Below, piece by piece: positions 23,751 to 32,518 of a stretch of DNA of 64,000 bases. The DNA comes from Streptomyces sp. TRM68367 (lineage in GTDB: Bacteria > Actinomycetota > Actinomycetes > Streptomycetales > Streptomycetaceae). Positions within the stretch are counted from its first letter, which is position 1. The number at the start of each line of letters is the position of its first letter. The stretch is from NCBI RefSeq assembly GCF_014495685.1, contig NZ_JACTVI010000042.1:1-64000 (forward strand). Direction: 5' to 3'. The notes beneath the pieces were generated by a model that searched no databases, was not told where the DNA came from, and worked only from the letters and a program-made list of their open reading frames with translations. A program made the position numbers and the translations under genes.

Positions 23751-24041
23751 ATGGCTGCCGGCAGAGATGAAGTGCACGCGGAATTCACCGCCGTACTGCG
23801 CAAGAGCCCGGAGAGCGGCGGCTGGACGTATGTCGTCTGGCCCGAGTCCGTCACGTTCTTCGGTACCCGCGGACTGGTCAAGGTCCGCGGGACCATCGAC
23901 GGACACCCGTTCCAGAGCTCCTTCATGGCGCTCGGCGACGGCACGCACAAGCTTCCCGTCAAGGGCGAGGTGCGCAAGATCATCGGCAAGCAGGAGGGCG
24001 ACACCGTCACCGTGCGCCTGGAGGAACGGCTCAGCCCTTGA
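23751..24041 (+). CDS. DUF1905 domain protein
   Basis: A 96-residue protein covering a complete DUF1905 domain: [40 protein letters not shown] and [20 protein letters not shown]. The domain is a small beta-barrel, also found fused to YdeI/OmdA-type domains. Its role is unknown. ATG 23751 has GGAGGAC immediately upstream. The 3' end overlaps the convergent aldo/keto reductase by 11 bp. Confidence 0.85.
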   Translation: MAAGRDEVHAEFTAVLRKSPESGGWTYVVWPESVTFFGTRGLVKVRGTIDGHPFQSSFMALGDGTHKLPVKGEVRKIIGKQEGDTVTVRLEERLSP

Positions 24042-25047
24042 TGGCGGCGTCGATGCGGGCCAGCTCGTCCGCGTCGAAGTCGAGGTTGCGGATGGCGGCG
24101 ACGCTGTCCTCCAGCTGCTGCGGGCTGCTCGCACCGACGAGCGCGGAGGTCACCCGGCGGCCGCGCAGCACCCACGCGAGGGCGAGCTGCGCCAGGGACT
24201 GCCCGCGGGACCTGGCGATGTCGTTGAGGGCGCGCAGCTTGGCCACGAGGTCCTCGGTGATCGCGTCCGAGTTCAGGAACGGGCTGTCGCTCGCGGCCCG
24301 CGAGTCCTCCGGGATGCCATCGAGGTAGCGGGCGGTCAGCACGCCCTGCTCCAGCGGGGAGAACACGATGGAGCCGACCTGGAGCTCGTCCAGGGCGTCC
24401 AGCAGGCCCTCGTCCTCGGGGCGGCGGTCGAGCATCGAGTAGCGGGGCTGGTGGATGAGCAGCGGCGTGCCCAGCTCGCCGAGGATGCGGGCGGCCTCGC
24501 GGGTCTGCTCGGCGGAGTAGTTGGAGATGCCGACGTACAGCGCCTTGCCCTGCTGGACGGCCGAGTGCAGGGCGCCCATCGTCTCCTCGAAGGGAGTGTC
24601 CGGGTCGGGGCGGTGTGAGTAGAAGATGTCGACGTAGTCCAGGCCCATCCGCTGCAGGCTCTGGTCGAGCGAGGACATCAGGTACTTGCGCGAGCCCCAC
24701 TCGCCGTACGGGCCGGGCCACATCAGGTAGCCGGCTTTGGTGGATATGATCATCTCGTCCCGGTACCGGGCGAAGTCCGTCTTCAGTGCCTCGCCGAAGG
24801 ACTCCTCGGCGGCGCCGGGCGGCGGGCCGTAGTTGTTGGCAAGGTCGAAGTGGGTGACGCCGAGGTCGAAGGCGCGGCGCAGGATCGCGCGCTGGGTCTC
24901 GACCGGGCGGTCCGGGCCGAAATTGTGCCACAGGCCGAGCGAGAGCGCGGGCAGCTTCAGGCCACTGCGTCCGGTGCGCCGGTAGGGCATGTCCGCGTAG
25001 CGGTCGGTGTGTGCGGTGTACAACGCGACTCCATGAAGGGTTGGCAC
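24031..25047 (-). CDS. Aldo/keto reductase, YghZ (glyceraldehyde-3-phosphate reductase)-like
   Basis: A 338-residue NADPH-dependent reductase. The YghZ/MgrA group shows in [60 protein letters not shown] and [19 protein letters not shown]; Asp, Tyr, Lys and His of the tetrad are all present. Known members detoxify methylglyoxal or reduce L-glyceraldehyde 3-phosphate in the cytoplasm. It is divergent from the LysR gene with a 99-bp gap, the classic layout of a LysR regulator and its target. Start ATG 25047; a slightly later start at ADMPYRRTG is possible. Confidence 0.88.
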   Translation of the reverse strand: MPTLHGVALYTAHTDRYADMPYRRTGRSGLKLPALSLGLWHNFGPDRPVETQRAILRRAFDLGVTHFDLANNYGPPPGAAEESFGEALKTDFARYRDEMIISTKAGYLMWPGPYGEWGSRKYLMSSLDQSLQRMGLDYVDIFYSHRPDPDTPFEETMGALHSAVQQGKALYVGISNYSAEQTREAARILGELGTPLLIHQPRYSMLDRRPEDEGLLDALDELQVGSIVFSPLEQGVLTARYLDGIPEDSRAASDSPFLNSDAITEDLVAKLRALNDIARSRGQSLAQLALAWVLRGRRVTSALVGASSPQQLEDSVAAIRNLDFDADELARIDAAIKG

Positions 25048-25146
25048 GAAGGATCGGTCCCGGAACCGGTACCCACTCTCCCGCGACCTGCGCCCATGGG
25101 TCCAACAGAAGAATCCGATGAAATTCAGCGGATACGCTTCTCAATC

Positions 25147-26031
25147 ATGGAACTGCGCCATCTTCAGCACTTCGTGGCCGTCGCCGAGGACCAGCACTTC
25201 ACCCGGGCGGCGGAACGCCTGATGGTTTCCCAGTCGGGCCTGTCGGCCTCGATCCGGGCCCTGGAGCGGGAACTGCAGACCCCGCTGTTCGTGCGGACGA
25301 CCCGCCGGGTGACGCTCACCCCGGCCGGCCGAGCCCTGCTGGGCGAGGCGGAGCGGATCCTGACGCAGGTGCGCTCCGCGCACGAGGCGGTGGCCGCGGT
25401 GCAGGGCGTGCTGCGCGGCATGCTGGCGATGGGCACCGAGCAGTGCATCGCGGGCGTCGACGCGGCGCGGCTGCTGGCCGCGTTCCGGCGGCAGCACCCG
25501 GACGTGGAGATCTGTCTGCGGCAGGCGGGCTCGGGCGCGCTGGCGGAGGAGGTCGCGGCCGGGCGGCTGGACCTGGCGTTCGCCGTCCGGACAGACCATG
25601 CGGACAGCGACCAGCTGCGGTCCGTGCCGCTGGCCGACGAGCCGATGACGGTGCTGTGCCACGCCAGTCACCGGCTGGCATCCGCCGACGCCGTCACGCC
25701 GGAGGACCTGGGCCGCGAGGTGTTCGTGGACTTCCACCCGGACTGGGGTCCGCGCCGCATCACCGACGCCGCGTTCGCGGCCGCGGGCGTACGGCGGACG
25801 GTCGCGCTGGAGGTGAACGACGTGCACACCCTGCTCGACCTGGTCGACGAGAACCTCGGCATCGCGGTCGTGCCCCGGCACTTCCGGCACAAGCGCGCCT
25901 CGCTGACCGCCCTGCCGCTGAAGGGCACCGACGAGCGGGCGTACAAGACGGTCGCTCTGCTGCCGCCCGCGCAGGCCACCAGTCCGGCGGCGCGGGCGCT
26001 GATGGCGCTGCTGGAATCGGGAAGCGCGTGA
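25147..26031 (+). CDS. LysR-family transcriptional regulator
   Basis: A 294-residue LysR protein. The winged helix is ELRHLQHFVAVAEDQHFTRA, AERLMVSQSGLSASIRALER and ELQTPLFVRTTRRV. The effector domain runs from ~residue 90 (LRGMLAMGTEQ) to 290. ATG 25147 matches the universal MELRHLxxF start. It is divergent from the YghZ-type reductase, which is its likely target; the 99-bp shared leader is relatively AT-rich. A DinB-family gene follows on the same strand after 25 bp. The effector is unknown. Confidence 0.9.
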   Translation: MELRHLQHFVAVAEDQHFTRAAERLMVSQSGLSASIRALERELQTPLFVRTTRRVTLTPAGRALLGEAERILTQVRSAHEAVAAVQGVLRGMLAMGTEQCIAGVDAARLLAAFRRQHPDVEICLRQAGSGALAEEVAAGRLDLAFAVRTDHADSDQLRSVPLADEPMTVLCHASHRLASADAVTPEDLGREVFVDFHPDWGPRRITDAAFAAAGVRRTVALEVNDVHTLLDLVDENLGIAVVPRHFRHKRASLTALPLKGTDERAYKTVALLPPAQATSPAARALMALLESGSA

Positions 26032-26056
26032 GGGGCGGGTGCGCGATGGTGGACGC

Positions 26057-26566
26057 ATGCATGCGAAGGACATCCTCATCGACGGATACAACCGCATCCA
26101 GGAAGAGGTCCACGCCGCCGTCGAGGGCCTGGACCCCGACGACCTGAGCGCCCGCCCCTCCCCCGCCGCCAACTCCGTGTCCTGGCTCGTCTGGCATCTC
26201 ACCCGCGTCCAGGACGACCATGTCGCGGACGCCTTCGAGCTGGACCAGGTGTGGCTGGCGCAGGACTGGCAGGGGCGCTTCGGCCTCGGCCTGCCGCCCC
26301 ACGACACCGGGTACGGCCACAGCCCCGCGAAGGTCGCCAAGGTGCGCGTCGAGGACGGCGGCCTGCTGACCGGGTACTACGACGCCGTGCACGAGCAGAC
26401 CCTGCGGGCCCTGCGCGAGCTGACCGCCAAGGACCTCGAACGCGTCGTCGACGACCACTGGGATCCGCCGGTCACGCTGGGCGTGCGGTTGGTCAGCGTC
26501 CTGTCCGACGATCTCCAGCACGTCGGACAGGCCGCCTATGTGCGGGGGCTCCTTCAGAGCGCGTAG
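26057..26566 (+). CDS. DinB-family protein (mycothiol-dependent transferase-like)
   Basis: A 169-residue four-helix bundle protein. It begins [20 protein letters not shown] and contains the metal-ligand histidines in [14 protein letters not shown] and [16 protein letters not shown], three helices apart as in the DinB/MDMPI fold. In mycothiol-producing actinobacteria such proteins include thiol transferases and isomerases, but the substrate is open. ATG 26057 fits the family; GTG 26039 is an alternative. The last 13 bp overlap the convergent adenosine deaminase gene. Confidence 0.8.
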   Translation: MHAKDILIDGYNRIQEEVHAAVEGLDPDDLSARPSPAANSVSWLVWHLTRVQDDHVADAFELDQVWLAQDWQGRFGLGLPPHDTGYGHSPAKVAKVRVEDGGLLTGYYDAVHEQTLRALRELTAKDLERVVDDHWDPPVTLGVRLVSVLSDDLQHVGQAAYVRGLLQSA

Positions 26567-27621
26567 CCCGGCAGTACCACGTCACGGATGAGCGCGTTCC
26601 GCTCGTCGAACGGAAGGAACGCGCTCTTCAGGGCGTTCACGGTGACCTTGCGCAGGTCCTCGAGCGTCCAGCCCGCCTGCTCGACGAGCAGGGACATCTC
26701 GCGGGTCATCGTGGTGCCGGACACCAACCGGTTGTCGGTGTTGAGGGTGACGCGGAAGCCGAGGTCCTTCAGCGCAGTGATCGGGTGCTCGGCGATCGAG
26801 GTCGCGGCGCCGGTCTGCAGGTTGGAGGTGGGGCACATCTCCAGGGCGATCCGGCGGTCGCGCACCCAGCCGGCGCGCCTCCCCAGCTTGCCGTCGACGA
26901 TGTCGTCGGTGATGCGCACCCCGTGCCCGATGCGCTGGGCGCCGCACACCTGGAGGGCCTGGTGGATGCTGGGCAGGCCGTGGGCCTCGCCGGCGTGGAT
27001 GGTGAACGGTATGTTCTCGCGGCGCAGGTGCTCGAAGGCGGCGAGGTGATCGGCGGGCGGGAAGCCGTCCTCGGCGCCGGCGATGTCGAAGCCGACGACT
27101 CCGGCGTCCCGGAAGGCCACGACCAGGTCGGCGATCTCCCGGCTGCGGTCGAACATCCGCATGCCGCACAGCAGGGTCCGGACCTGTACCGGCGTCCCCG
27201 CAGCCGCCGCCTTGGCCATGCCCGCCGCGAGCCCCTCCTGGACGGTCCCGACGACCTCCGACAGAGCCAGCCCGCCCCTGACCATCAGCTCGGGGGCGTA
27301 GCGCACCTCGCCGTACACGACGCCGTCGGCGGCCAGGTCGAGGACGTACTCCTCGGCGGTGCGCAGCAGGCCCTCGCGGGTCTGCATGACGGCGAGGGTG
27401 TGCTCGAAGGTGGCTATGTACCGGACCAGGTCGCCGGAGCCCGCTGCGTCGTAGTACCAGGCGGCGAGTTCGCCGGGGTCGGTGGTGGGCAGGGTGTGCC
27501 CGACCGTGGCCGCGAGGTCGACGACGGTGGCGGGGCGCAGGCCGCCGTCGAGGTGGTCGTGCAGCACGGCCTTGGGCAGCCGGCGGAGGGTGTCGGTGTC
27601 GATGGTGTGGGGCGCGGTCAT
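26554..27621 (-). CDS. add: Adenosine deaminase
   Basis: A 355-residue zinc amidohydrolase that would convert adenosine to inosine. Zinc ligands and catalytic residues are visible: HDHLDGG (His-x-His), IHAGEAHG (His and the proton-donor Glu), RIGHGVRI (His) and LNTDNR (Asp). The length and the [16 protein letters not shown] and KSAFLPF blocks match actinobacterial Add proteins. It belongs to purine salvage and acts in the cytoplasm. It is followed upstream by a VOC gene on the same strand 40 bp away, possibly in one transcript. Confidence 0.93.
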   Translation of the reverse strand: MTAPHTIDTDTLRRLPKAVLHDHLDGGLRPATVVDLAATVGHTLPTTDPGELAAWYYDAAGSGDLVRYIATFEHTLAVMQTREGLLRTAEEYVLDLAADGVVYGEVRYAPELMVRGGLALSEVVGTVQEGLAAGMAKAAAAGTPVQVRTLLCGMRMFDRSREIADLVVAFRDAGVVGFDIAGAEDGFPPADHLAAFEHLRRENIPFTIHAGEAHGLPSIHQALQVCGAQRIGHGVRITDDIVDGKLGRRAGWVRDRRIALEMCPTSNLQTGAATSIAEHPITALKDLGFRVTLNTDNRLVSGTTMTREMSLLVEQAGWTLEDLRKVTVNALKSAFLPFDERNALIRDVVLPGYAL

Positions 27622-27661
27622 GAGCGGTCTTTCTCGGTGAGCGGGTACGGGTGAGCGGGTG

Positions 27662-28060
27662 TTATCGGGCAGCGGGGTGGAGCAGGTCCCAGAGGTTGCC
27701 GTACAGGTCCTGGAAGACGGCGACGGTCCCGTACGGCTCGTGGCGCGGCTCCCTCACGAAGGTCACGCCGGCGGCGAGCAACCGGGCGTGGTCGCGGGCG
27801 AAGTCGTCGGTGTACAGGAAGAAGCCGACGCGCCCGCCCGTCTGGTCACCGACCCGGGATCGCTCGGCCTCGTTCCTGGCCCGGGCGAGCAGCAGCGCGG
27901 TGCCCTGCGCCGGTCCCCCGCCGGGCTCGACGACGACCCAGCGGAAGCCGTCGGGCTTGGGCCTGTCCTCGACGAGCCGGAAGCCGAGGGCTTCGGTGTA
28001 GAAACAGATCGCCTCGTCGTAGTCGTCGACGACGAGGCTGACCAGGGCGATGCGGTTCAT
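27662..28060 (-). CDS. VOC family protein (glyoxalase/bleomycin-resistance-like)
   Basis: A 132-residue single VOC domain. It starts [20 protein letters not shown] with [12 protein letters not shown], and ends with [18 protein letters not shown], where Glu is replaced by Asn/Asp-type residues seen in many such proteins. The adjacent ATGs (28063 and 28060) sit 2 and 5 nt after AAAGG; the second is spaced better. Function unknown. It lies upstream of adenosine deaminase on the same strand and has a near-palindromic site in its leader. Confidence 0.83.
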   Translation of the reverse strand: MNRIALVSLVVDDYDEAICFYTEALGFRLVEDRPKPDGFRWVVVEPGGGPAQGTALLLARARNEAERSRVGDQTGGRVGFFLYTDDFARDHARLLAAGVTFVREPRHEPYGTVAVFQDLYGNLWDLLHPAAR

Positions 28061-28094
28061 CATGGCCTTTCGGGGCGGCGGATTGACGGGTGAG

Positions 28095-28108
28095 GTTATA
28101 CGTAAAAC
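28095..28108. promoter_or_regulatory. Near-palindromic AT-rich site
   Basis: GTTATACGTAAAAC is symmetric in 12 of 14 positions around TACGTA and lies 35 bp before the VOC gene start. In DNA this rich in GC such a block is conspicuous. It could be a repressor site or contain the promoter of the VOC-add transcript (TATACG as -10). Confidence 0.35.
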
Positions 28109-28214
28109 GCCAGCGATGCCAGTCAACCGCGCACCGGCGTACGCGCTGCTCGGACCATGGTCCTAGGGCTGCCGCCCGAGGCGCGGCGGTGGGCGGGTCC
28201 GTTAGCGTCCCGGC

Positions 28215-28673
28215 ATGACGATCACCGAGCCGCCGCGTAGTGCGGAGCAGCGCAAGCAGGATGTCCTGGCCCGGCTGGAGCGGGAGGAGGACATCTGGGT
28301 GGCGTCGGCGGACGCCGAGGGGGTGCCGTGTCTGGTTCCGCTGTGGTTCCTGTGGGACGGCGAGGCGGTCTGGCTGTCCACGCGGCTGACCAATCCCACG
28401 GGGCGCAACCTCAGGGACGGCGGGCGAGCCCGGCTGGCGTTCGGGGACACGCGGGACGTGGTGCTCGTCGACGGTGCCGTGGAGAGCTTCTCACTGCGGG
28501 AGGTGCCGGCGGGGGCGGCCGAGGCGTTCCGGGCGAAGTACGGGTGGGATCCACGCGCCGATCACGCGTCCTACGCGTTCTTCCGGGTGCGGCCGACGGG
28601 GGTTCAGGCGTGGTGCGAGCAGCGGGAGTTGCCGCGTCGGCACGTTATGCGGGACGGAGTGTGGGTGGGGTGA
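28215..28673 (+). CDS. Pyridoxamine 5'-phosphate oxidase-fold protein
   Basis: A 152-residue split-barrel flavin/F420-binding-fold protein. The motifs are EREEDIWVASADAEGVPCLV, PLWFLWDGEAVWLSTR and NPTGRNLRDGGRARLAFGD, followed by VVLVDGAVESF; these match the actinobacterial PNPOx-like group, many of which bind F420. Reductase or oxidase activity on a small substrate is expected but unspecified. It is transcribed alone toward a gene-free GT-rich stretch. Confidence 0.82.
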   Translation: MTITEPPRSAEQRKQDVLARLEREEDIWVASADAEGVPCLVPLWFLWDGEAVWLSTRLTNPTGRNLRDGGRARLAFGDTRDVVLVDGAVESFSLREVPAGAAEAFRAKYGWDPRADHASYAFFRVRPTGVQAWCEQRELPRRHVMRDGVWVG

Positions 28674-28996
28674 CGGGCGACCGCGGTTGGCTGTGGGGTG
28701 CGCTGTGCCGGTGTGGGCCGGGGGTGGGTCGCGCGGGCCGGTGTTGGGGTGCGGCGGGTTGACTGCGTCGGCTGGGCCGCGTTTGTTGCTTGCCCGGCCT
28801 TGGTGCGGGCCGGGGTGGGTACGCTCGCCCGCGCTGGCAGGGTGCCGCTGCGCCCACCCGTGCCGCCCTGGGGGTACCTCCCAGGCTCTTGAGGCACCGG
28901 GGGAGGCACGACTGCCCGCAGCTACGACGGCTGCGGCGGTGCGGCGGCAGGCGGCTACGGCGGCTTCAGCTGCTGCCGGGGGTCGGCGGCGGTGGG
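28674..28996. other. Gene-free GT-rich stretch
   Basis: This 323-bp gap is between convergent genes. The plus strand is unusually rich in G and T (28690-28830), with repeated TGGG/GGTG words, and no frame resembles a protein. It contains the palindromic mini-element listed at 28868-28906, followed by GGCGGC-rich simple sequence up to 28990. Confidence 0.6.
28868..28906. repeat. Palindromic mini-element, intergenic copy
   Basis: CTGGG...CCCAG (28868-28872 and 28880-28884) and CCTCCC...GGGAGG (28877-28882 and 28901-28906) form overlapping stems. The layout GGGGGTACCTCCC then GGGGGAGG resembles dispersed palindromic elements that I recall as common in Streptomyces genomes. A related element sits inside the SpoIIE gene at 47441-47475. 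Confidence 0.5.
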
Positions 28997-29923
28997 TCAA
29001 CCGGTCTTCTGGCTCAGCTCGTTGAGCTGCCGCAGTTCGTCGGCCGTGAGGTGGAGGGCGCCTGCTGCCACGTTCTCCGTGAGGTGGGCGGGGTTGCCGG
29101 TGCCGGGGATGGCCAGGACGTGGGGGCCTTGGTGGAGGGTCCAGGCGATGCGCATCTGGGCGGGGGTTGCGCCGTGTGCTTGGGCGAGGGCGAGTAGCTC
29201 GTCGTCGCGGGCCGTGGTCGCGCCGTGCTCCCGGCCCTCGCCGGCGACGGCGTAGAACGGTACGAAGGCGATGTCCTGTTCGCCGCACAGGCGCAGTAGT
29301 TCGTCGGTGGCCGGGTCGGTGGCACCGAGGCCGTAGCGGTTCTGCACGCACACCACGGGTGCGATGGCCTGGGCCTCGGCGAGGTGGCGGGGCTCGACGT
29401 TGGAGATGCCGAGGTGCCTGATCAGGCCCGCCTCGCGGAGTTCGGCGAGAGCGCCGAAGTGCTCGGCGATGGAGCCGTAGCTCGGCATCCGGCGGAGGTT
29501 GACGACATCAAGATGGTCGCGGCCGAGCTGGCGCAGGTTCTCCTCGACGTGGCCGCGCAGTTCGTCGGGCCGGGCCGCGGTGGCCCACTCCCCCGAGTAG
29601 TCGCGGTGCGGGCCGACCTTGCTGACGATGACCAGGTCGTCCGGGTACGGCGCCAGCGCGCTGTTGATGAGCTCGTTGGCGGAGCGCAGCGCGGAGAAGT
29701 AGAAGGCGGCCGTGTCGACGTGGTTGACGCCGAGTTCGACGGCCCTGCGCAGCACGGCGAGGGAGCGGGCCCGGTCGCTCGGCGTGCCGAGGTGGAAGGC
29801 GGCGCTGCCCGTCAGCCGCATCGCGCCGAAGCCGATGCGGTGAACGGGCAGGTCGCCGAGTTTCCAGCTGCCCGCGGCGTCCGCGGTGATCGTGTCCGGC
29901 CTCATCGACGGAGTCTCGCACAT
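28997..29923 (-). CDS. Aldo/keto reductase, PdxI/YdbC-like
   Basis: A 308-residue aldo/keto reductase. Asp and Tyr are in HVDTAAFYFS and Lys in IVSKVGPHRD, but the usual catalytic His is Arg (LDVVNLRRMP). That LDVVNLR signature is what I recall from E. coli YdbC/PdxI, a pyridoxal reductase, so vitamin B6 reduction is possible. The cofactor site is AIPGTGNPAHLTENVAA. ATG 29923 or the in-frame ATG 29905 (MRPDTITADA) may be the start; neither has a strong ribosome site. It is separated from the glucosidase gene by 23 bp on the same strand and could be the last gene of that operon. Confidence 0.82.
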   Translation of the reverse strand: MCETPSMRPDTITADAAGSWKLGDLPVHRIGFGAMRLTGSAAFHLGTPSDRARSLAVLRRAVELGVNHVDTAAFYFSALRSANELINSALAPYPDDLVIVSKVGPHRDYSGEWATAARPDELRGHVEENLRQLGRDHLDVVNLRRMPSYGSIAEHFGALAELREAGLIRHLGISNVEPRHLAEAQAIAPVVCVQNRYGLGATDPATDELLRLCGEQDIAFVPFYAVAGEGREHGATTARDDELLALAQAHGATPAQMRIAWTLHQGPHVLAIPGTGNPAHLTENVAAGALHLTADELRQLNELSQKTG

Positions 29924-29946
29924 CGAGGAGTGGGCGTGGACGGGTG

Positions 29947-31620
29947 TTACACCGCCAGCCAGACGGCCTGGTCCGGGGGCAGCAGTCCGTTCTCGACGGG
30001 GCCGCTCGCCAGGAGGACCGAGGTGTGGTCGGGCAGGCGGTACGGCTCGGTGGAGAGGTTGATCGCGCAGAGGAAGCCGGGGCTGCGGGTGAGGGCGAGG
30101 ACGCCGTCGGGGGTGTCCAGCCAGGTCATGGTGCCGTCACCGAGTGCGGGATGCTCGCCGCGCAGGCGCAGGGCGGTGCGGTAGAGCTCCAGCATCGAGG
30201 CCGCGTCGCCCGTCTGGGCGGCCACGCTGAGGTCGGCCCAGGTCGCGGGCTGCGGGAGCCACGGGGTGGCATCGGCGTCGTCGGGGCTGAAGCCGTACGG
30301 TGCGGTCGGGCCGGACCACGGGATCGGGACGCGGCAGCCGTCACGGCCGCGGTCGGTGTGCCCGGAGCGTTCCCAGACGGGGTCCTGGAGGATGTCCTCG
30401 GGCAGGTCCTCGACCTCGGGCAGGCCGAGTTCCTCGCCCTGGTAGATGTACGTCCCGCCGGGCAGGGCGAGCATCAGGAGGGCGGCGGCGCGGGCGCGCC
30501 GGGCGCCCAGGTCGCGGTCGAGGGGGCCTTCGGGCGCATACGGCTCGCCCGCGACCCAGCGCCGGACGGTCCGGCGGCCGTAGCGGCTGGCGTGGCGCAT
30601 CACGTCGTGGTTGGAGAGCACCCAGGTGGCCGGTGCGCCCACCGCGCCGAGCATGGCGAGCGAGTCGTCGATCACCGAGCGCAGGTCCTTGGCGTCCCAG
30701 CCGCACATGAGGAAGTCGAAGTTGAACGCGGTGTGCAGGCCGTCCGCGCGGACGTAGGCGGCCAGCCGCTCGGGGGTGTCCGCCCAGGCCTCGGCGACGA
30801 AGGAGCGGTCGCCGTCGAACTCGTCGGCCACGCGGCGCCAGGCGCGGTAGATCTCGTGCACCTCGTCGCGGTCCCAGTGCGGGTGGTCGACGTGCTGGCG
30901 GATCCGCTCCTGCGCGTCGTCCCGGCGGGAGAGCGGTCCCAGTGTCGCCGGCTCCGGGCGCGGTGGCAGGTCGGGGAGTTCCGGTTGCTTGATCAGTCCG
31001 TGGGCGACGTCGATGCGGAAGCCGTCCACACCGCGGCTGAACCAGAACCGCAGGATGTCCTCGAACTCCTCCCGCACTTCGGGGTGTTGCCAGTTCAGGT
31101 CGGGCTGCTGCGGGGCGAACAGGTGGAGGTACCACTCGCCGTCGGGCAGCCGTGTCCAGGCCGGGCCGCCGAAGCAGGAGACCCAGTCGTTGGGCGGCTC
31201 GGCGCCGTCGGGCCCCCGGCCGGGGCGGAAGACGTACCGCTTCCGCTCGGGACTGCCCGGCCCAGCCGCCAACGCCTCCTGGAACCAGGCGTGTTGGTCG
31301 GAGGTGTGGTTGGGCACGATGTCGGGGATGACGCGGATTCCGTGCCGGTGCGCCTCCTCGATGAGGTGTTCCGCGTCGGCCAGGGTGCCGAACAGGGGGT
31401 CGATGTCGCGGTAGTCGGCCACGTCGTAACCGTGGTCGGCCATCGGCGACTTGTACCAGGGGTTGATCCAGATGGCGTCGACGCCGAGCGCCTTCAGATA
31501 CGGCAGGCGGGAGCGGATGCCGGCGATGTCACCGACGCCGTCGCCGTTTGCGTCGGCGAAACTGCGTATGTAGACCTGGTAGATGACGGCACTGCGCCAC
31601 CAAGGTGCTGTTTCGGGCAT
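29947..31620 (-). CDS. GH13 alpha-glucosidase (AglA-like)
   Basis: A 557-residue cytoplasmic glycoside hydrolase of family 13. The nucleophile is Asp204 (GFRIDVAHG), the acid/base is Glu277 (FVAEAWAD) and the transition-state Asp is 339 (LSNHDVMRH). Conserved region I is DIVPNHTSDQH at 100. The loop VGDIAGIRSRLPYL and the QPDLNWQHPEVR segment are typical of oligo-1,6/alpha-glucosidases. No signal peptide is present, so it should hydrolyse sugars brought in by the adjacent ABC importer. The gap to the upstream permease gene is 61 bp. ATG 31620 matches the family; AGGAG lies 12 nt upstream. Confidence 0.9.
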   Translation of the reverse strand: MPETAPWWRSAVIYQVYIRSFADANGDGVGDIAGIRSRLPYLKALGVDAIWINPWYKSPMADHGYDVADYRDIDPLFGTLADAEHLIEEAHRHGIRVIPDIVPNHTSDQHAWFQEALAAGPGSPERKRYVFRPGRGPDGAEPPNDWVSCFGGPAWTRLPDGEWYLHLFAPQQPDLNWQHPEVREEFEDILRFWFSRGVDGFRIDVAHGLIKQPELPDLPPRPEPATLGPLSRRDDAQERIRQHVDHPHWDRDEVHEIYRAWRRVADEFDGDRSFVAEAWADTPERLAAYVRADGLHTAFNFDFLMCGWDAKDLRSVIDDSLAMLGAVGAPATWVLSNHDVMRHASRYGRRTVRRWVAGEPYAPEGPLDRDLGARRARAAALLMLALPGGTYIYQGEELGLPEVEDLPEDILQDPVWERSGHTDRGRDGCRVPIPWSGPTAPYGFSPDDADATPWLPQPATWADLSVAAQTGDAASMLELYRTALRLRGEHPALGDGTMTWLDTPDGVLALTRSPGFLCAINLSTEPYRLPDHTSVLLASGPVENGLLPPDQAVWLAV

Positions 31621-31681
31621 GGTGTTGCGTTGCTCCTTGGTCTTCTTGCACTCCGGGAGAGGGCGGTGGGGCACCCGGTGG

Positions 31682-32518
31682 CTACTTCGCCGAGCCCGCG
31701 GTGAGACCGGCGACGATGCGACGCTGGAACAGCAGCACCATGACCACCAGCGGGATCGTGACGACCACGCCCGCGGCCATCTGGCTGCCGAACGGGGTCT
31801 GGTACGTCGTCGCACCGGAGAACTTCGAGATGGCGACCGTCGCGGTCTGCATGCCGGGCTTGTTGGTCATCGACAGGGCGATGAGGAACTCGTTCCAGGC
31901 GGCGATGAAGGTGATGATCGCGGTGGTGAAGATGCCGGGCGCGGCGAGCGGGATGATGATCCTGCGGAAGGCCTGGCCGCGGGTGCAGCCGTCGACCATG
32001 GCGGCGTGTTCCAGCTCGTCCGGCATCTGCCGGAAGAACGTGGTCAGGTTCCACACCGCCAGCGGCAGCGTGAAGGACATGCTCGGCACGATCATCGCCT
32101 GGTAGGTGTTGATCCAGCCGATGTTTGTGAACAGCTTCAGCAGCGGAACCACGATCGACACCACCGGGAACATCGAGGTGGCGATGATCAGTGTGAGGAT
32201 CAGCCGCTTGAACCGGAACTCCAGCCGGGCCATCGCGTACGCGGTGAACGTGGCCAGCAGCAGCGACAGTGTCGTGGTGATGCCGGCGACGATCAGGCTG
32301 TTGAGCAGCGCGCGCGTGAAGCCCTGGGTGGGGCTGAACACAGACCGGTAGTTCTCGAAGGACACCGGGGAGGGGAGTAGCGAGGTGCTGAAGATGTCGG
32401 TGGTGCGCCGCATGCTGGAGACCAGCATCCAGTAGAACGGGGCCAGACAGTAGGCCACCACCGCGGCGACTCCCACGTACGGCAGCCGCTGACGCCACTT
32501 GGCCGTGAGGGTGGTCAT
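31682..32518 (-). CDS. Carbohydrate ABC transporter permease (MalG type)
   Basis: A 278-residue inner-membrane permease with six helices. The EAA loop that contacts the ATPase reads EHAAMVDGCTRGQAFRRIII, and FTAYAMARLEF and FIAAWNEFLIAL are standard MalG-type blocks. It overlaps the upstream permease gene by 4 bp (ATGA type at 32515-32518), so the two are translated together. No ATPase gene is in the operon; in Streptomyces such importers share the general MsiK ATPase. Confidence 0.9.
   Translation of the reverse strand: MTTLTAKWRQRLPYVGVAAVVAYCLAPFYWMLVSSMRRTTDIFSTSLLPSPVSFENYRSVFSPTQGFTRALLNSLIVAGITTTLSLLLATFTAYAMARLEFRFKRLILTLIIATSMFPVVSIVVPLLKLFTNIGWINTYQAMIVPSMSFTLPLAVWNLTTFFRQMPDELEHAAMVDGCTRGQAFRRIIIPLAAPGIFTTAIITFIAAWNEFLIALSMTNKPGMQTATVAISKFSGATTYQTPFGSQMAAGVVVTIPLVVMVLLFQRRIVAGLTAGSAK

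Noticed and set aside
28868-28906. CRISPR-like palindromic pattern
   Set aside because: There are no regularly spaced identical repeats with unique spacers here or elsewhere in the window, and no cas genes.
28491-29351. 286-codon minus-strand frame over the GT-rich gap and part of the reductase
   Set aside because: Its Arg/Pro/His-rich content reflects GT-rich DNA; the true gene is the reductase in another frame.
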